Assembly (NCBI RefSeq): GCF_000423545.1
Contig: NZ_AUIE01000031.1
Coordinates: 30,725 to 94,724 of the forward strand
Direction of reading: 5' to 3'
Source: Metapseudomonas resinovorans DSM 21078
GTDB taxonomy: Bacteria > Pseudomonadota > Gammaproteobacteria > Pseudomonadales > Pseudomonadaceae
DNA length: 64,000 nt
Each line of letters opens with the position of its first letter. Position 1 is the first letter of the stretch. Positions 1 through 10,141 of the stretch are shown piece by piece. A program made the position numbers and the translations under genes. The notes beneath the pieces are model-generated. The model was not told the origin of the DNA and searched no databases. It saw only the letters and a program-made list of their open reading frames with translations.

Positions 1-188
1 GCATGCTGCAGAACGGCACTTCGGCCGAAGAAGTGCTGGCCCTGCTGGCCCGTGGCCTGACCAACAAGCTGCTGCACGCCCCCAGCGTGCAGCTGAAGAA
101 ACTCTCTGCCGACGGTCGCTTCGACGCGCTGGCCGTGGCCCAGGAACTCTTCGCCCTCGACGAGGGCTCGGATAAACGTTCGCAATGA
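1..188 (+). CDS. hemA: Glutamyl-tRNA reductase, C-terminal end (partial)
   Basis: Only about the last 61 codons are inside the window; the gene runs off the left edge. The visible peptide has the helical C-terminal dimerisation segment of HemA ([10 protein letters not shown] motif). The enzyme reduces glutamyl-tRNA to glutamate-1-semialdehyde, the first committed step of C5 tetrapyrrole synthesis, in the cytoplasm. The stop overlaps the next start as ATGA, so hemA and prfA are translationally coupled, as is usual in pseudomonads. The identification rests on the short C-terminus and on the classic hemA-prfA-prmC order. Confidence 0.9.
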   Translation, partial: MLQNGTSAEEVLALLARGLTNKLLHAPSVQLKKLSADGRFDALAVAQELFALDEGSDKRSQ

Positions 189-1267
189 AAGCTTCCCTGC
201 TGAACAAGCTCGACCTCCTCCAGGACCGCTACGAGGAGCTCACCGCCCTGCTCGGCGATGCCGAAGTCATCAGTGACCAAGGGAAATTCCGCGCTTACTC
301 CAAGGAGTTTGCCGAGGTCGAGCCGGTGATTCTGGCGTTTCGCGAGTTCCGCAAGGTTCAGAGTGATCTGGAAGGCGCCCAGGCGCTGCTCAAGGACAAT
401 GATCCAGACCTGCGCGAGATGGCCGAGGAGGAAGTCGCCCTCGCCCGGGAGCAGTTGGTGGAGCTGCAAGACCGCCTGCAGCGCATGCTGCTGCCCAAGG
501 ACCCCAACGACGGTCGCAACGTGTTCCTGGAAATCCGCGCCGGTACCGGCGGCGACGAGGCGGCGATCTTCTCCGGCGACCTCTTTCGCATGTATTCCCG
601 CTATGCCGAGCGCCAGGGTTGGCGTGTCGAAATCCTCTCCGAAAACGAAGGGGAGCACGGTGGCTACAAGGAAGTGATTGCCCGGGTCGAAGGCGACAAC
701 GTCTACGCCAAGCTCAAGTTCGAGTCCGGAGCGCACCGTGTGCAACGGGTGCCGGAAACCGAATCCCAGGGGCGCATCCACACCTCCGCTTGCACTGTCG
801 CCGTGCTGCCAGAGCCCGACGAGCAGGCCGCCATCGAGATCAATCCCGCCGATCTGCGCGTCGACACCTACCGCTCCTCGGGCGCCGGTGGTCAGCACGT
901 CAACAAGACTGATTCGGCGGTGCGGATCACCCACATCCCGTCGGGCATCGTGGTTGAGTGCCAGGAAGAGCGTTCCCAGCACAAGAACCGCGCAAAGGCC
1001 ATGGCCTGGCTCGCTGCCAAGCTGAATGACCAGCAGGAAGCCGCCGCTCAAAAGGAAATCTCCGACACCCGTCGTTTGCTGGTGGGTTCCGGTGACCGTT
1101 CCGAGCGCATCCGTACGTACAACTACCCGCAGGGCCGGGTTACCGACCATCGCATCAACCTCACCCTCTACGCCCTGGACGACGTCATGGCCGGGGGAGT
1201 GGAGGCTGTGATCGAGCCATTGCTTGCCGAATACCAGGCCGACCAGCTCGCGGCTCTGGGAGACTGA
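185..1267 (+). CDS. prfA: Peptide chain release factor 1
   Basis: RF1 reads UAA and UAG stop codons and triggers hydrolysis of peptidyl-tRNA on the ribosome. The 360-residue length is normal for the family. The peptidyl-transferase motif is intact ([17 protein letters not shown], about residues 226-242), and GGQ is the site methylated by PrmC, encoded next. The N-terminal coiled coil and an RF1-type decoding domain are present. The start overlaps the hemA stop (ATGA), and prmC begins 2 nt after the stop, so hemA, prfA and prmC form one operon. Confidence 0.98.
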   Translation: MKASLLNKLDLLQDRYEELTALLGDAEVISDQGKFRAYSKEFAEVEPVILAFREFRKVQSDLEGAQALLKDNDPDLREMAEEEVALAREQLVELQDRLQRMLLPKDPNDGRNVFLEIRAGTGGDEAAIFSGDLFRMYSRYAERQGWRVEILSENEGEHGGYKEVIARVEGDNVYAKLKFESGAHRVQRVPETESQGRIHTSACTVAVLPEPDEQAAIEINPADLRVDTYRSSGAGGQHVNKTDSAVRITHIPSGIVVECQEERSQHKNRAKAMAWLAAKLNDQQEAAAQKEISDTRRLLVGSGDRSERIRTYNYPQGRVTDHRINLTLYALDDVMAGGVEAVIEPLLAEYQADQLAALGD

Positions 1268-1268
1268 C

Positions 1269-2099
1269 GTGACCATCATCGCCAGCCTTCTCGGGCAAGC
1301 CCAGCTGCCTGATTCCCCTACCCCGCGCCTGGATGCCGAACTGCTGCTGGCTGCCGCCCTTGGCAAGCCGCGCAGCTTCCTGCACACCTGGCCGGAACGG
1401 GTGGTCTCCAGCGAAGTGGCTGAGCGTTTCGCCAGCTACCTGCAGCGCCGCCGCATGGGTGAGCCAGTGGCGTACATCCTCGGTCACCAAGGCTTCTGGA
1501 GCCTGGACCTGGAGGTAGCACCCGATACCTTGATCCCGCGTCCGGATACCGAGCTGCTGGTGGAAACGGCGCTGGCCCTGCTGCCGGCAAGTACCTCCAA
1601 GGTGCTTGACCTGGGTACTGGCACCGGAGCCATTGCCTTGGCCCTGGCATGCGAGCGCCTGGGCTGGGAAGTGACCGGTGTCGATCGCATTTCCGCCGCC
1701 GTGGCGCTGGCTGAGCGCAACCGCGCGCGCCTCAAGCTGAACAACGCCCGGTTCGTCGAGAGCCATTGGTTCTCCGCCCTGGGCGAGCAACGCTTCGCGC
1801 TTATCGTCAGCAATCCGCCTTACATACCCTCCCAGGACCCGCACCTGGCCCAGGGGGACGTGCGCTTCGAACCGACCAGCGCCCTGGTCGCCGGCGCTGA
1901 TGGTCTGGACGACATCCGCCTGATCATCCGGGACGCACCCAGGCACCTGCTGCCTGGTGGCTGGTTGCTGCTGGAACATGGTTACGACCAGGCTCCGGCC
2001 GTGCGTGACCTGTTGGCCCGCCAGGGCTTTCAGCACGTGGAAAGCCGCCGCGACCTGGGCGACCACGAACGCATCTCCCTTGGACAATGGCCATGCTGA
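1269..2099 (+). CDS. prmC: Release factor glutamine methyltransferase
   Basis: This SAM-dependent enzyme N5-methylates the glutamine of the GGQ motif in RF1 and RF2. The class I methyltransferase motifs are visible: the SAM-binding LDLGTGTGAIAL loop and the catalytic NPPY (SNPPYIPSQ). I chose the GTG at 1269, 2 nt after the prfA stop, because it gives 276 residues, the usual length; the reading frame is open upstream but that part overlaps prfA. The 3' end overlaps the moeB start by 13 nt, which indicates coupling in the same operon. Confidence 0.96.
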   Translation: MTIIASLLGQAQLPDSPTPRLDAELLLAAALGKPRSFLHTWPERVVSSEVAERFASYLQRRRMGEPVAYILGHQGFWSLDLEVAPDTLIPRPDTELLVETALALLPASTSKVLDLGTGTGAIALALACERLGWEVTGVDRISAAVALAERNRARLKLNNARFVESHWFSALGEQRFALIVSNPPYIPSQDPHLAQGDVRFEPTSALVAGADGLDDIRLIIRDAPRHLLPGGWLLLEHGYDQAPAVRDLLARQGFQHVESRRDLGDHERISLGQWPC

Positions 2100-2848
2100 G
2101 TGATCAGGAACTCCTTCGCTACAGCCGGCAGATCCTCTTGCCGCAGATCGACGTCGACGGCCAACTGCGGCTGAAGCAGAGCCGTGTCCTGATCGTCGGT
2201 CTCGGAGGCCTGGGTTCTCCGGTCGCCCTCTACCTGGCCGCCGCCGGGGTAGGTGAACTGCACCTGGCAGACTTCGACACCGTCGACCTGACCAACCTGC
2301 AGCGGCAGATCGTCCACGACAGCAACAGCGTCGGGCAAAGCAAGGTCGATTCAGCCATGGCCCGCCTTGCTGCGTTGAATCCGGACGTGCGCCTGGTGCC
2401 GCACTCCCGTGCGCTGGATGAGGATTCCCTGGCCGCCGCTGTCGCTGCGGTGGATGTGGTGCTGGACTGCACCGACAATTTCGGTACCCGCGAAGCGGTC
2501 AACGCCGCGTGCGTGGCTGCCGGCAAACCGCTGGTGTCTGGCGCTGCAATTCGTCTCGAGGGCCAGCTTTCGGTCTTTGACCCGCGTCGCGACGACAGCC
2601 CTTGCTACCACTGCCTCTACGGTCATGGCAGTGAAGCCGAGCTGACTTGCAGCGAAGCCGGTGTGGTCGGCCCACTGGTTGGTCTGGTGGGCAGCCTGCA
2701 GGCATTGGAAGCCCTGAAGCTGCTCGCCGGATTCGGTGAGTCCATGGTCGGCCGCCTGTTGCTGGTGGATGCCCTGGGCAGTCGTTTCCGCGAGCTGCGG
2801 GTCAAGCGCGACCCCGCCTGCGAAGTCTGCGGTGTCCGGCATGCCTGA
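2087..2848 (+). CDS. moeB: Molybdopterin-synthase adenylyltransferase (MoeB/ThiF family)
   Basis: E1-like enzyme that adenylates the C-terminal glycine of the MoaD small subunit of molybdopterin synthase. The 253-residue protein shows the nucleotide-binding loop VGLGGLGSP near residues 36-44, the [15 protein letters not shown] segment, and paired zinc-binding cysteines (CYHC and CEVC). HesA or ThiF homologues look alike, but the position between prmC and murI matches the gene called moeB in pseudomonads. An alternative ATG lies two codons downstream. The 3' end overlaps murI by 8 nt. Confidence 0.93.
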   Translation: MAMLSDQELLRYSRQILLPQIDVDGQLRLKQSRVLIVGLGGLGSPVALYLAAAGVGELHLADFDTVDLTNLQRQIVHDSNSVGQSKVDSAMARLAALNPDVRLVPHSRALDEDSLAAAVAAVDVVLDCTDNFGTREAVNAACVAAGKPLVSGAAIRLEGQLSVFDPRRDDSPCYHCLYGHGSEAELTCSEAGVVGPLVGLVGSLQALEALKLLAGFGESMVGRLLLVDALGSRFRELRVKRDPACEVCGVRHA

Positions 2849-3635
2849 GGCGGCCACGATCGGGGTCTTCGACTCGGGCGTTGGCGGCCTCTCCGTCCTG
2901 CGGGAAATCCGCACACTGTTGCCCCGCGAATCGCTGCTGTACGTGGCCGACAGTGGCCATGTCCCGTACGGTGAGAAGAGCGCCGACTTCATCCGCGAAC
3001 GCAGCCATCACATCGCCGAGTTCCTTCTTGGCCAGGGCGCCAAGGCGCTGGTGCTGGCCTGCAACACCGCCACCGTGGCGGCCGTAGTCGACCTGCGCGA
3101 GCGTTATCCACAGCTGCCGATTGTCGGCATGGAGCCCGCAGTGAAGCCGGCAGCGGCGGCCACGCGCAGTGGTGTCGTGGGCGTGCTGGCGACCACGGGC
3201 ACGCTGAAGAGCGCCAAGTTCGCTGCGCTGCTGGATCGCTTTGCGGGGGACGTGCGGGTGATTACCCAACCCTGTCCGGGACTGGTGGAGCGCATCGAAG
3301 CCGGCGACCTCATGGGCCCGGAGACGCGTGCCCTGTTGTCTGGCTATGTCGAGCCGCTGTTGGCCGAGGGGTGCGATACGCTGATCCTCGGTTGCACCCA
3401 CTACCCGTTCCTGCGTCCGTTGTTGCGCCAGATGGTGCCGGACGCCGTCAGCCTGATCGATACCGGTGCGGCTGTTGCCCGACAGCTCCAACGCCTGCTG
3501 GATGCACGTGGCCTGCTGGCGGGCGGGGAGTCTGAACCATGTCGTTTCTGGTCGAGTGGCGACCCGGCGATGATGCAGGAAATCCTGCCGGTGCTCTGGG
3601 GCGAGTCTGCCCGCGTGGACAAGTTCCCTGACTGA
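2841..3635 (+). CDS. murI: Glutamate racemase
   Basis: Converts L-glutamate to the D-glutamate needed for peptidoglycan precursors. The 264-residue protein begins with the family signature [14 protein letters not shown] and has the two catalytic cysteines in LACNTATV (about residue 74) and GCTHYPF (about residue 185). I chose the ATG at 2841, which overlaps the moeB stop by 8 nt; a longer in-frame extension runs back through moeB and is not plausible. It is the last gene of the hemA-prfA-prmC-moeB-murI run. Confidence 0.96.
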   Translation: MPEAATIGVFDSGVGGLSVLREIRTLLPRESLLYVADSGHVPYGEKSADFIRERSHHIAEFLLGQGAKALVLACNTATVAAVVDLRERYPQLPIVGMEPAVKPAAAATRSGVVGVLATTGTLKSAKFAALLDRFAGDVRVITQPCPGLVERIEAGDLMGPETRALLSGYVEPLLAEGCDTLILGCTHYPFLRPLLRQMVPDAVSLIDTGAAVARQLQRLLDARGLLAGGESEPCRFWSSGDPAMMQEILPVLWGESARVDKFPD

Positions 3636-3678
3636 TGGAAAAGTCCGCCAGATTTCTTTCCCCGATTAAAAAGCTATC

Positions 3679-3684
3679 TATAAT
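3679..3684 (+). promoter_or_regulatory. Candidate -10 element for pagL
   Basis: A perfect TATAAT lies 53 nt upstream of the pagL start in an AT-rich patch that stands out from its surroundings. No good -35 is seen 17 nt upstream, so an activator or an extended -10 may be involved. Position and consensus are the only evidence. Confidence 0.45.
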
Positions 3685-3736
3685 CGCGACTAGGTATTAA
3701 CACGTTTTTCAGCACTTCAGAAAAAGGACTGTTTTC

Positions 3737-4252
3737 ATGAAGAAGCTTTTCTGCTGGGCCGCAGCAGCAGCCATGTCTATCGGTCACATCGCTTCCGCTC
3801 AGGCGGCGGATGTTTCTTTGGATATAGGCCAGACTGGCGAGTCCACGATGGTGTATCGCTTGGGGACCCAATTCGATTTCTCCAGCAGCTGGTTCCAGAG
3901 CGACGTGGGTCGCCTGACCGGTTTCTGGGACGCCGCCTACACCTACTGGGAAGGTGACGAGACCTCCAGCAACCACAGCCTGTCCTTCTCGCCGGTGTTC
4001 GTCTATGAATTCGCCGGTGAGACTGTGAAGCCCTACATCGAAGCCGGCATCGGCGTGGCCGTGTTCGAAAACACCGATCTGGAAGACAATGACCTGGGCT
4101 CGTCCTTCCAGTTCGAAGACCGCCTGGGCCTGGGCCTGCGCTTCGCCAACCAGGAAGTCGGCGTACGTGCCATGCACTATTCCAACGCCGGCATCAAGCA
4201 GCCGAACGATGGCGTAGAGACTTATACCCTGCACTATCGCCTGTCCTTCTGA
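3737..4252 (+). CDS. pagL: Lipid A 3-O-deacylase, PagL family
   Basis: Outer-membrane beta-barrel hydrolase that removes the 3-O acyl chain of lipid A. The 171-residue precursor has a signal peptide ending near AQA-A at residues 22-24. The catalytic residues are all present: His147, Ser149 (MHYSNAG) and Glu161. With a 21-residue leader these match His126, Ser128 and Glu140 of the mature P. aeruginosa enzyme as I remember it. The C-terminal aromatic Phe is typical of outer-membrane proteins. It is transcribed alone, with its own -10 and a strong terminator. Confidence 0.93.
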   Translation: MKKLFCWAAAAAMSIGHIASAQAADVSLDIGQTGESTMVYRLGTQFDFSSSWFQSDVGRLTGFWDAAYTYWEGDETSSNHSLSFSPVFVYEFAGETVKPYIEAGIGVAVFENTDLEDNDLGSSFQFEDRLGLGLRFANQEVGVRAMHYSNAGIKQPNDGVETYTLHYRLSF

Positions 4253-4271
4253 GGCGAATCTGCAGCACAAG

Positions 4272-4298
4272 AAACCGGACCAAGTGTCCGGTTTTTTG
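4272..4298 (+). terminator. Rho-independent terminator after pagL
   Basis: Stem ACCGGAC / GTCCGGT with a short loop followed by six T, 20 nt after the pagL stop. On the other strand it could also serve phrB, whose gene ends at 4383. Confidence 0.85.
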
Positions 4299-4382
4299 TT
4301 GGCGTTGCATTGATCCTCCGGGGTGGTGGAGCTCGGCAAGGCCCAACAATTGCCCACATGGCCCCGCAGGCCTGAGTCGTCT

Positions 4383-5813
4383 TCACACGACCCGTTCCGA
4401 AAGATTCCTGAAGGCCGCCAAGGCACGTTCACGGCTGGCGGAGAGATCCACCAGCGGTGGGGGGTAGCCCGGCGCGCCGAACAGGCCGCCAAGGCTCCCC
4501 GGGTTGTGGATATCCCGCTTGTCCAGGTGGGCGAGTTCAGGCAGCCATTGGCGCAGGAAGCGACCGTCCGGGTCGAACTTCTGCGACTGGCTGATGGGGT
4601 TGAAGATGCGGAAGTAGGGGGCAGCATCGGTGCCGGTGGACGCGCTCCATTGCCATCCGCCGTTATTCGCTGCCAGGTCACCGTCGATCAGGTGGCGCAT
4701 GAACCAGCGCTCGCCTTCGCGCCAGTCGATCAGCAAGTTCTTGGTGAGGAACATGGCCACTACCATGCGCAGGCGGTTGTGCATCCATCCGCTGGCGAGC
4801 AGCTGGCGCATGGCAGCGTCAACGATGGGAACGCCGGTGCGGCCCTGTTGCCAGGCTTCCAGTTCATCTGGCGCATGGCGCCAGGCAAGGGCTTCGGTTT
4901 CCTGGCGGAACGGGCGGTGCCGGGAGATGCGTGGGTAGCCGACCAGGATGTGCTTGTAGAACTCGCGCCAGAGCAGTTCGTTGATCCAGCAGACGGTACC
5001 GGCATTGCCACTGTCGAATTCGCCCTGATTGTTGCGCAGTGCCGCGTGCAGGCATTGGCGGGGCGAGAGCACGCCTGCGGCGAGGTACGGCGAGAGCTGG
5101 CTGGTGCCTGGCTGGGCGGGGAAGTCGCGGCGTTTCTCGTAGCACCAGAGCTCCTCCAGTGCAAAGGCATCCAGGCGTTCGAGGGCAGCCTCTTCGCCGG
5201 CCGGCCAGAGCTGCCGCAAGCTTTCCGGCGGCGTGGGAAAGCCGTCCACCATGGCCGGTGGCGTGTCACTGCGGATGCCCAGCTCGTCCTGCGCCCTGGG
5301 CGGTGGCAGGCAACTCGGCATGGCGATGTGCAGGCGCTGATAGCAGACCTTGCGGAACTGGCTGTAGACCTGGAAGTAGCTGCCGGACTGAGTCAACACA
5401 CTGCCGGGGCGGAAGAACAGTTGGTCGAGATGACTGCGCAGGACAATGCCGTCTGCGGCCAGCCGCTCGGCCACCTGGCGGTCGCGGTGGGTTTCGTTGA
5501 TGCCGTACTCCTCGTTTACCTGCACGGAGCTGATATCGAACTCGCGGCAGAGGTCACGCACCACGGACGGGGCGTCGGCCCAGGTTTCGGCGCGGCGAAT
5601 CAGAAGCGGCACGTTCAATCGGCCCAGCGCGCGGGCCAGCGTTGCGAGGTTACGTAGCCAGAAGTCCACCTTGGCCGGTGCGTCGTCATGCGCCTGCCAC
5701 TGGCCGGGGCTGACGAGATAGAGGGCGAGGGTGGGGCCGGCCGCCATGGCGGCGTGCAAGGCACTGTTGTCCTGCACGCGCAGGTCGGTGCGGAACCACA
5801 TGAGTTGGCGCAT
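4383..5813 (-). CDS. phrB: Deoxyribodipyrimidine photolyase (CPD photolyase)
   Basis: Flavoenzyme that uses blue light to split cyclobutane pyrimidine dimers. The 476-residue protein has the N-terminal antenna-chromophore domain (MWFRTDLRVQDN) and the C-terminal FAD domain with TSQLSPYLAAGVLS, WINELLWREFYKH, MHNRLRM and NNGGWQWSASTGTDAAPYF, all hallmarks of class I CPD photolyases. It is the last gene of a minus-strand unit, 11 nt after the MerR regulator and behind the DUF523/DUF1722 gene. The unit starts at a promoter with TGTACA operators near 7.8 kb, so light-responsive expression is inferred. Confidence 0.96.
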   Translation of the reverse strand: MRQLMWFRTDLRVQDNSALHAAMAAGPTLALYLVSPGQWQAHDDAPAKVDFWLRNLATLARALGRLNVPLLIRRAETWADAPSVVRDLCREFDISSVQVNEEYGINETHRDRQVAERLAADGIVLRSHLDQLFFRPGSVLTQSGSYFQVYSQFRKVCYQRLHIAMPSCLPPPRAQDELGIRSDTPPAMVDGFPTPPESLRQLWPAGEEAALERLDAFALEELWCYEKRRDFPAQPGTSQLSPYLAAGVLSPRQCLHAALRNNQGEFDSGNAGTVCWINELLWREFYKHILVGYPRISRHRPFRQETEALAWRHAPDELEAWQQGRTGVPIVDAAMRQLLASGWMHNRLRMVVAMFLTKNLLIDWREGERWFMRHLIDGDLAANNGGWQWSASTGTDAAPYFRIFNPISQSQKFDPDGRFLRQWLPELAHLDKRDIHNPGSLGGLFGAPGYPPPLVDLSASRERALAAFRNLSERVV

Positions 5814-5824
5814 GGCGCGTTCCT

Positions 5825-6754
5825 TTATCGGTTGAGCAGCAGGCCCAGGTTGGCAAGGGCTTGCAGGGCGTCCAGCGGGCCTTCGGCCAGGGTGGCGCCA
5901 GGAGCGAGTTCAGCCTGGTGGATGGCCGCGGCGGGGCCGCCCAGCAGGCATGGACAGGGGTGGCCTTCGAGCAGTCGGGGCAACTGGCCGGCAGCGAGCG
6001 GCTGGCTGGAGTAGAACAGCAGGGCGCGGGGTTGGATCTGCGCCGTGGCCAGTGCCAGTTCGGCGGCGGGCACCGGCCAGTCGAAGACTTCCACCGCGCA
6101 GTCGGCGCTGCTGACGAGCCAGGCCGTCAGCCAGAGGCCTGGCTCCATGGGCAGGTCGGAGGCGTTGACCAGGAGGATCGGCGCGGCGCTGTACTGGCGG
6201 TTGTTGTGGTAGAGGCGTGTGCCGAGCTTGGTGCGCAGCCAGGAGTAGAGGAACACGCGCTCCACCTGGCCACCGAACTGGGTGCGCCAGCGCTGCTCCA
6301 GGTCTTGCAGCAGGGGCTGTAGCAACTGGCGGTAGAGCGTCTTGGGCGGATACAGCGCCATGGCTGCGTTGAAGCACTCATCCAGCTGGCGCTCGGCGAG
6401 GTTGCCGATGGCTTCCAACAGGTGCCGGCGCTGCTCTTCCCAGGGTGAGTCGGAGGAGGTATCGAGGGATGCCGGTGCGTCCTGGTCCTTGAGCAACCCC
6501 TTGACCTGACCCACAGCGACGCCCCGGTCCAGCCAGGTGAGGATCAGGTGGATGCGCGCCACTTCCTCCCGGGTATACAGGCGGTGGCCCTTGCTGGTGC
6601 GAAGCGGCACGATCAATCCGTAGCGGCGTTCCCAGGCGCGCAGGGTTACCGGGTTGATGCCGGTCTGGCGCGCCACTTCGCGGATCGGTAGTAGTCCGCG
6701 TGCGAGGGCAGCTTGGTAGTCGTTGCCCGTTGGGTTGTCGCGGGTGATGTCCAT
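5825..6754 (-). CDS. MerR-family regulator, LitR-like without B12 site (class II-like)
   Basis: 309 residues. Residues 21-90 are a MerR winged helix-turn-helix (IREVARQTGINPVTLRAWERRYG). A helical middle domain and a Rossmann-like tail follow, laid out as in the B12 photoreceptor regulators LitR and CarH. The B12 ligands are not conserved: the DxHxxG loop reads SDLPMEPG at residues 199-206, and the EH pair after Trp156 reads ER at 165-166. This suits the B12-independent 'class II' LitR that, as I recall, controls photolyase genes in P. putida. I chose the ATG at 6754, 2 nt after the preceding stop; a longer frame extends back through the neighbour. It probably represses its own operon through the TGTACA sites. 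Confidence 0.85.
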   Translation of the reverse strand: MDITRDNPTGNDYQAALARGLLPIREVARQTGINPVTLRAWERRYGLIVPLRTSKGHRLYTREEVARIHLILTWLDRGVAVGQVKGLLKDQDAPASLDTSSDSPWEEQRRHLLEAIGNLAERQLDECFNAAMALYPPKTLYRQLLQPLLQDLEQRWRTQFGGQVERVFLYSWLRTKLGTRLYHNNRQYSAAPILLVNASDLPMEPGLWLTAWLVSSADCAVEVFDWPVPAAELALATAQIQPRALLFYSSQPLAAGQLPRLLEGHPCPCLLGGPAAAIHQAELAPGATLAEGPLDALQALANLGLLLNR

Positions 6755-6756
6755 GA

Positions 6757-7737
6757 CTAGAGGGCGTTGCGCAGGCTGAGTTCTTCCGGATGCGGCTGCA
6801 GGTAGGCCTGCTGGGCGATGTATCGGTCCGGGTGACCGTTGAAGTGATGCTTGAGCAGGGTGATGGGTACAACCAGTGGGACCACACCGCTGCGGTACTG
6901 CTCGATCAGGCGCTGGAGTTCGGCCTTCTCGGGGCGGCTGAGGTGAGGCTTCAGGTAGCCGCTGAGGTGCTGCAGCACGTTGCTGTGGGTTCCGCGGGTG
7001 GCGCATTTCCTCAGGGCGACCATCAGGGCCGAGAAGTAACGCGGGCCGATCTCCTCCGCTGGCTGTGCGCCGATGCCGCCGAGCAGGCGACCAAGGACCT
7101 TGTACTGCACCGGGTCGTGCGCCATCAGCTGGTACTTGTAGCGAGAGTGGAAGGCGATGATCGACTTGTGACTCAGGCCCTCGCGGCACAGTGCCTGCCA
7201 TTGGGCGTAGGCATAGACGCGCGTGAGGAAGTTTTCCCGCAGGACCGGGTCATTGAGGCGACCGTCTTCTTCCACTGGCAGGTCTGGACGGCGGGCACAA
7301 AAGGCGCTGGCGAAGATTCCGCGGCCGCCACCATCGCTCGCATGTCCGTTGGCCTGGTAGACCTTGACCCGTTCCAACCCGCAGGACGGGGATTTCTGCA
7401 TGAAGATATAGCCGCTGATGTCGTCGAGCTGCGTGGCCATGATTTCGCCGAACTCTGCCAACGCTTCGGTGTGGTCGCGTTGAGGTTCGCGACTGTTCAC
7501 TGCGCGCGGGGCAGCGGGGTCGCCCACCAGGCGGATGGGTTCGCGGGGAATGCCGAGGCCGATGGCCACTTCCGGGCACAGGGGCACGAAATCGAAATGC
7601 TCCGCCAGGCTGCGGCTGCATAACCGCGATTCCTTGTGCCCCCCATTGAAGCGCACGGGGTCGCCGAGGAGGCAGGCGCTGATGCCCAATTTAGGGCGCT
7701 GGGGTAGATCGAAGGGCATGGGCAGATACCTGGACAT
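6757..7737 (-). CDS. DUF523 and DUF1722 domain protein (YbgA-like)
   Basis: 326 residues. The N-terminal DUF523 domain (LGISACLLGDPVRFNGGHK, CPEVAIGLGIPREP, and a later SCGLERVKVY cysteine) may hold a metal or cluster; this is inferred from the conserved cysteines. The C-terminal DUF1722 domain (about residues 195-315) is the YbgA part. In E. coli ybgA sits directly before phr, and here it leads the regulator-photolyase operon, so a role linked to photorepair is likely but unproven. The ATG at 7737 has no clear ribosome-binding site; the in-frame ATG at 7719 is an alternative. Confidence 0.88.
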   Translation of the reverse strand: MSRYLPMPFDLPQRPKLGISACLLGDPVRFNGGHKESRLCSRSLAEHFDFVPLCPEVAIGLGIPREPIRLVGDPAAPRAVNSREPQRDHTEALAEFGEIMATQLDDISGYIFMQKSPSCGLERVKVYQANGHASDGGGRGIFASAFCARRPDLPVEEDGRLNDPVLRENFLTRVYAYAQWQALCREGLSHKSIIAFHSRYKYQLMAHDPVQYKVLGRLLGGIGAQPAEEIGPRYFSALMVALRKCATRGTHSNVLQHLSGYLKPHLSRPEKAELQRLIEQYRSGVVPLVVPITLLKHHFNGHPDRYIAQQAYLQPHPEELSLRNAL

Positions 7738-7741
7738 GAAT

Positions 7742-7765
7742 TATACAAGCCCTGAATCATGTATA
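7742..7765. promoter_or_regulatory. Second TGTACA-type operator (LitR-like site)
   Basis: Half-sites TATACA (7742-7747) and TGTATA (7760-7765) are inverted copies whose starts are exactly 18 bp apart, like the two sites at 7793 and 9083. The site lies in the predicted leader of the DUF523-MerR-phrB operon, just before the start codon. Confidence 0.55.
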
Positions 7766-7776
7766 GCTTTCAAGGA

Positions 7777-7804
7777 ATAATAGGAAAAAAATTGTACAAG
7801 TCAA
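7777..7804 (-). promoter_or_regulatory. Promoter of the DUF523-MerR-phrB operon
   Basis: On the minus strand a TTGACT -35 (7804-7799) and a TATTAT -10 (7782-7777) are 16 bp apart. Transcription would begin near 7770, about 33 nt before the first ATG. The -35 lies between the two TGTACA half-sites of the upstream operator, so a bound MerR protein would block or remodel this promoter. Confidence 0.55.
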
Positions 7805-7816
7805 ATGCCTTGTACA
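7793..7816. promoter_or_regulatory. TGTACA-N12-TGTACA operator
   Basis: Two perfect TGTACA half-sites (7793-7798 and 7811-7816), each within TTGTACAAG, start 18 bp apart and overlap the -35 region of the photolyase operon. The same arrangement is found upstream of the renalase-like gene. Confidence 0.65.
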
Positions 7817-7833
7817 AGTTTTTGGAGGCGGGG

Positions 7834-9038
<1,205 letters not shown>

Positions 9039-9067
9039 CTACCTCGTTACCTATGGCTACAGGCTAC

Positions 9068-9096
9068 GCTTTAGACAAGACCTGTACAATATTCAA
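9068..9096 (-). promoter_or_regulatory. Promoter of the renalase-like/TIGR02450 operon
   Basis: On the minus strand TTGAAT (9096-9091) and TAAAGC (9073-9068) are 17 bp apart, predicting a start near 9061 and a 26-nt leader. The -10 is weak. As at the photolyase promoter, the -35 falls between two TGTACA half-sites. Confidence 0.45.
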
Positions 9097-9109
9097 GCGT
9101 TGTACAGGT
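9080..9109. promoter_or_regulatory. Perfect inverted-repeat operator (TGTACA pair)
   Basis: ACCTGTACAA (9080-9089) and TTGTACAGGT (9100-9109) form a perfect 10-bp inverted repeat; the TGTACA cores start 18 bp apart, as at 7793-7816. The best of the three operator copies. Confidence 0.65.
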
Positions 9110-9232
9110 TGGTCGGTTCCAATCGCGGATGCCTGTATTTCTGACGGTGCGTGGCCCAATCCGGGGCACGTCGAAACGTCATAAACCAGACTAGGGCGAT
9201 ATCCGCACTTAGCGCCATGCGAGGAGGATGCC

Positions 9233-10141
9233 ATGCACATATTGCTGACCGGCGGTACTGGTCTGATCGGCCGGGCGCTCTGCCAACGCTGGCTGGCCGA
9301 GGGGCATCAGCTCACAGTCCTGAGCCGCCGACCGCAAGGCGTCGCCAGCCTGTGCGGCCGTGCGGTGCGTGGCATCAGTCAGTTTTCCGACTATGGCGAC
9401 GAGCCTCTGGACGCCATCGTAAACCTGGCCGGCGAACCCATCGCTGACCGCCCCTGGAGCAACAAGCGCAAGGCACAGCTTTGGGGCAGCCGCATCACCC
9501 TTACCGAGCAGTTGTTGGAGTGGTTGGAAAAGCGCGACCAGATGCCGCGGGTGCTGCTCAGCGGCTCGGCGGTAGGCTGGTACGGCGATGGAGGAGAGCG
9601 GGAGCTGACCGAGGAATCGCCGCCTGTAACCGACGACTTCGCCAGCCAGCTCTGCGTGGCCTGGGAAGAGACCGCGCAACGCGCCGACGCACTTGGCATC
9701 CGTGTGGTGCTGGTGCGCACCGGTTTGGTGCTGGCGCGGGATGGTGGTTTCCTCAAGCGCCTGGTGCCGCCGTTCAAGTTGGGGCTGGGTGGTCCCTTGG
9801 GCAATGGCCGGCAATGGATGCCCTGGGTGCATCTGGATGATCAAATCGCCCTGATCGATTTTCTCTTGCGGCGGGACGATGCGCGCGGTCCCTATAATGC
9901 GTGCTCGCCGCAGCCGGTACGCAACCGCGACTTCGCCCGCAGCCTTGGGCGTGCGTTGGGGCGACCCGCCTTCATGCCGGCGCCAGCGTTCGTCCTGCGG
10001 CTGCTGTTGGGCGAACTGTCCGGCCTGCTGCTGGGCGGACAGCGCGCGGTGCCGGCCCGGTTGCGGGCGGCAGGTTTCACCTTTGCATTCACCGATCTGG
10101 ACATGGCGCTCGGCGACCTGCTGAAGCCTAAGGATGTTTGA
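9233..10141 (+). CDS. TIGR01777-family NAD(P)-dependent epimerase (YfcH-like)
   Basis: 302-residue short-chain dehydrogenase relative. The N-terminal nucleotide-binding motif is [10 protein letters not shown]; family markers include [25 protein letters not shown] and the C-terminal DUF1731 segment ([18 protein letters not shown]). The substrate is unknown. A ribosome-binding site (GAGGAGG) precedes the ATG. Its stop overlaps the hemH start (TGATG), so the two are coupled. Confidence 0.9.
   Translation: MHILLTGGTGLIGRALCQRWLAEGHQLTVLSRRPQGVASLCGRAVRGISQFSDYGDEPLDAIVNLAGEPIADRPWSNKRKAQLWGSRITLTEQLLEWLEKRDQMPRVLLSGSAVGWYGDGGERELTEESPPVTDDFASQLCVAWEETAQRADALGIRVVLVRTGLVLARDGGFLKRLVPPFKLGLGGPLGNGRQWMPWVHLDDQIALIDFLLRRDDARGPYNACSPQPVRNRDFARSLGRALGRPAFMPAPAFVLRLLLGELSGLLLGGQRAVPARLRAAGFTFAFTDLDMALGDLLKPKDV

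Noticed and set aside
4323..5657. 444-codon open frame on the plus strand opposite phrB
   Set aside because: Shadow of the photolyase; all photolyase motifs are on the minus strand.
7740..7745. Perfect TATAAT on the minus strand just before the DUF523/DUF1722 start
   Set aside because: No -35 at a proper distance, and it would start transcription at or after the first ATG; the TTGACT-N16-TATTAT pair 37 bp upstream is better.
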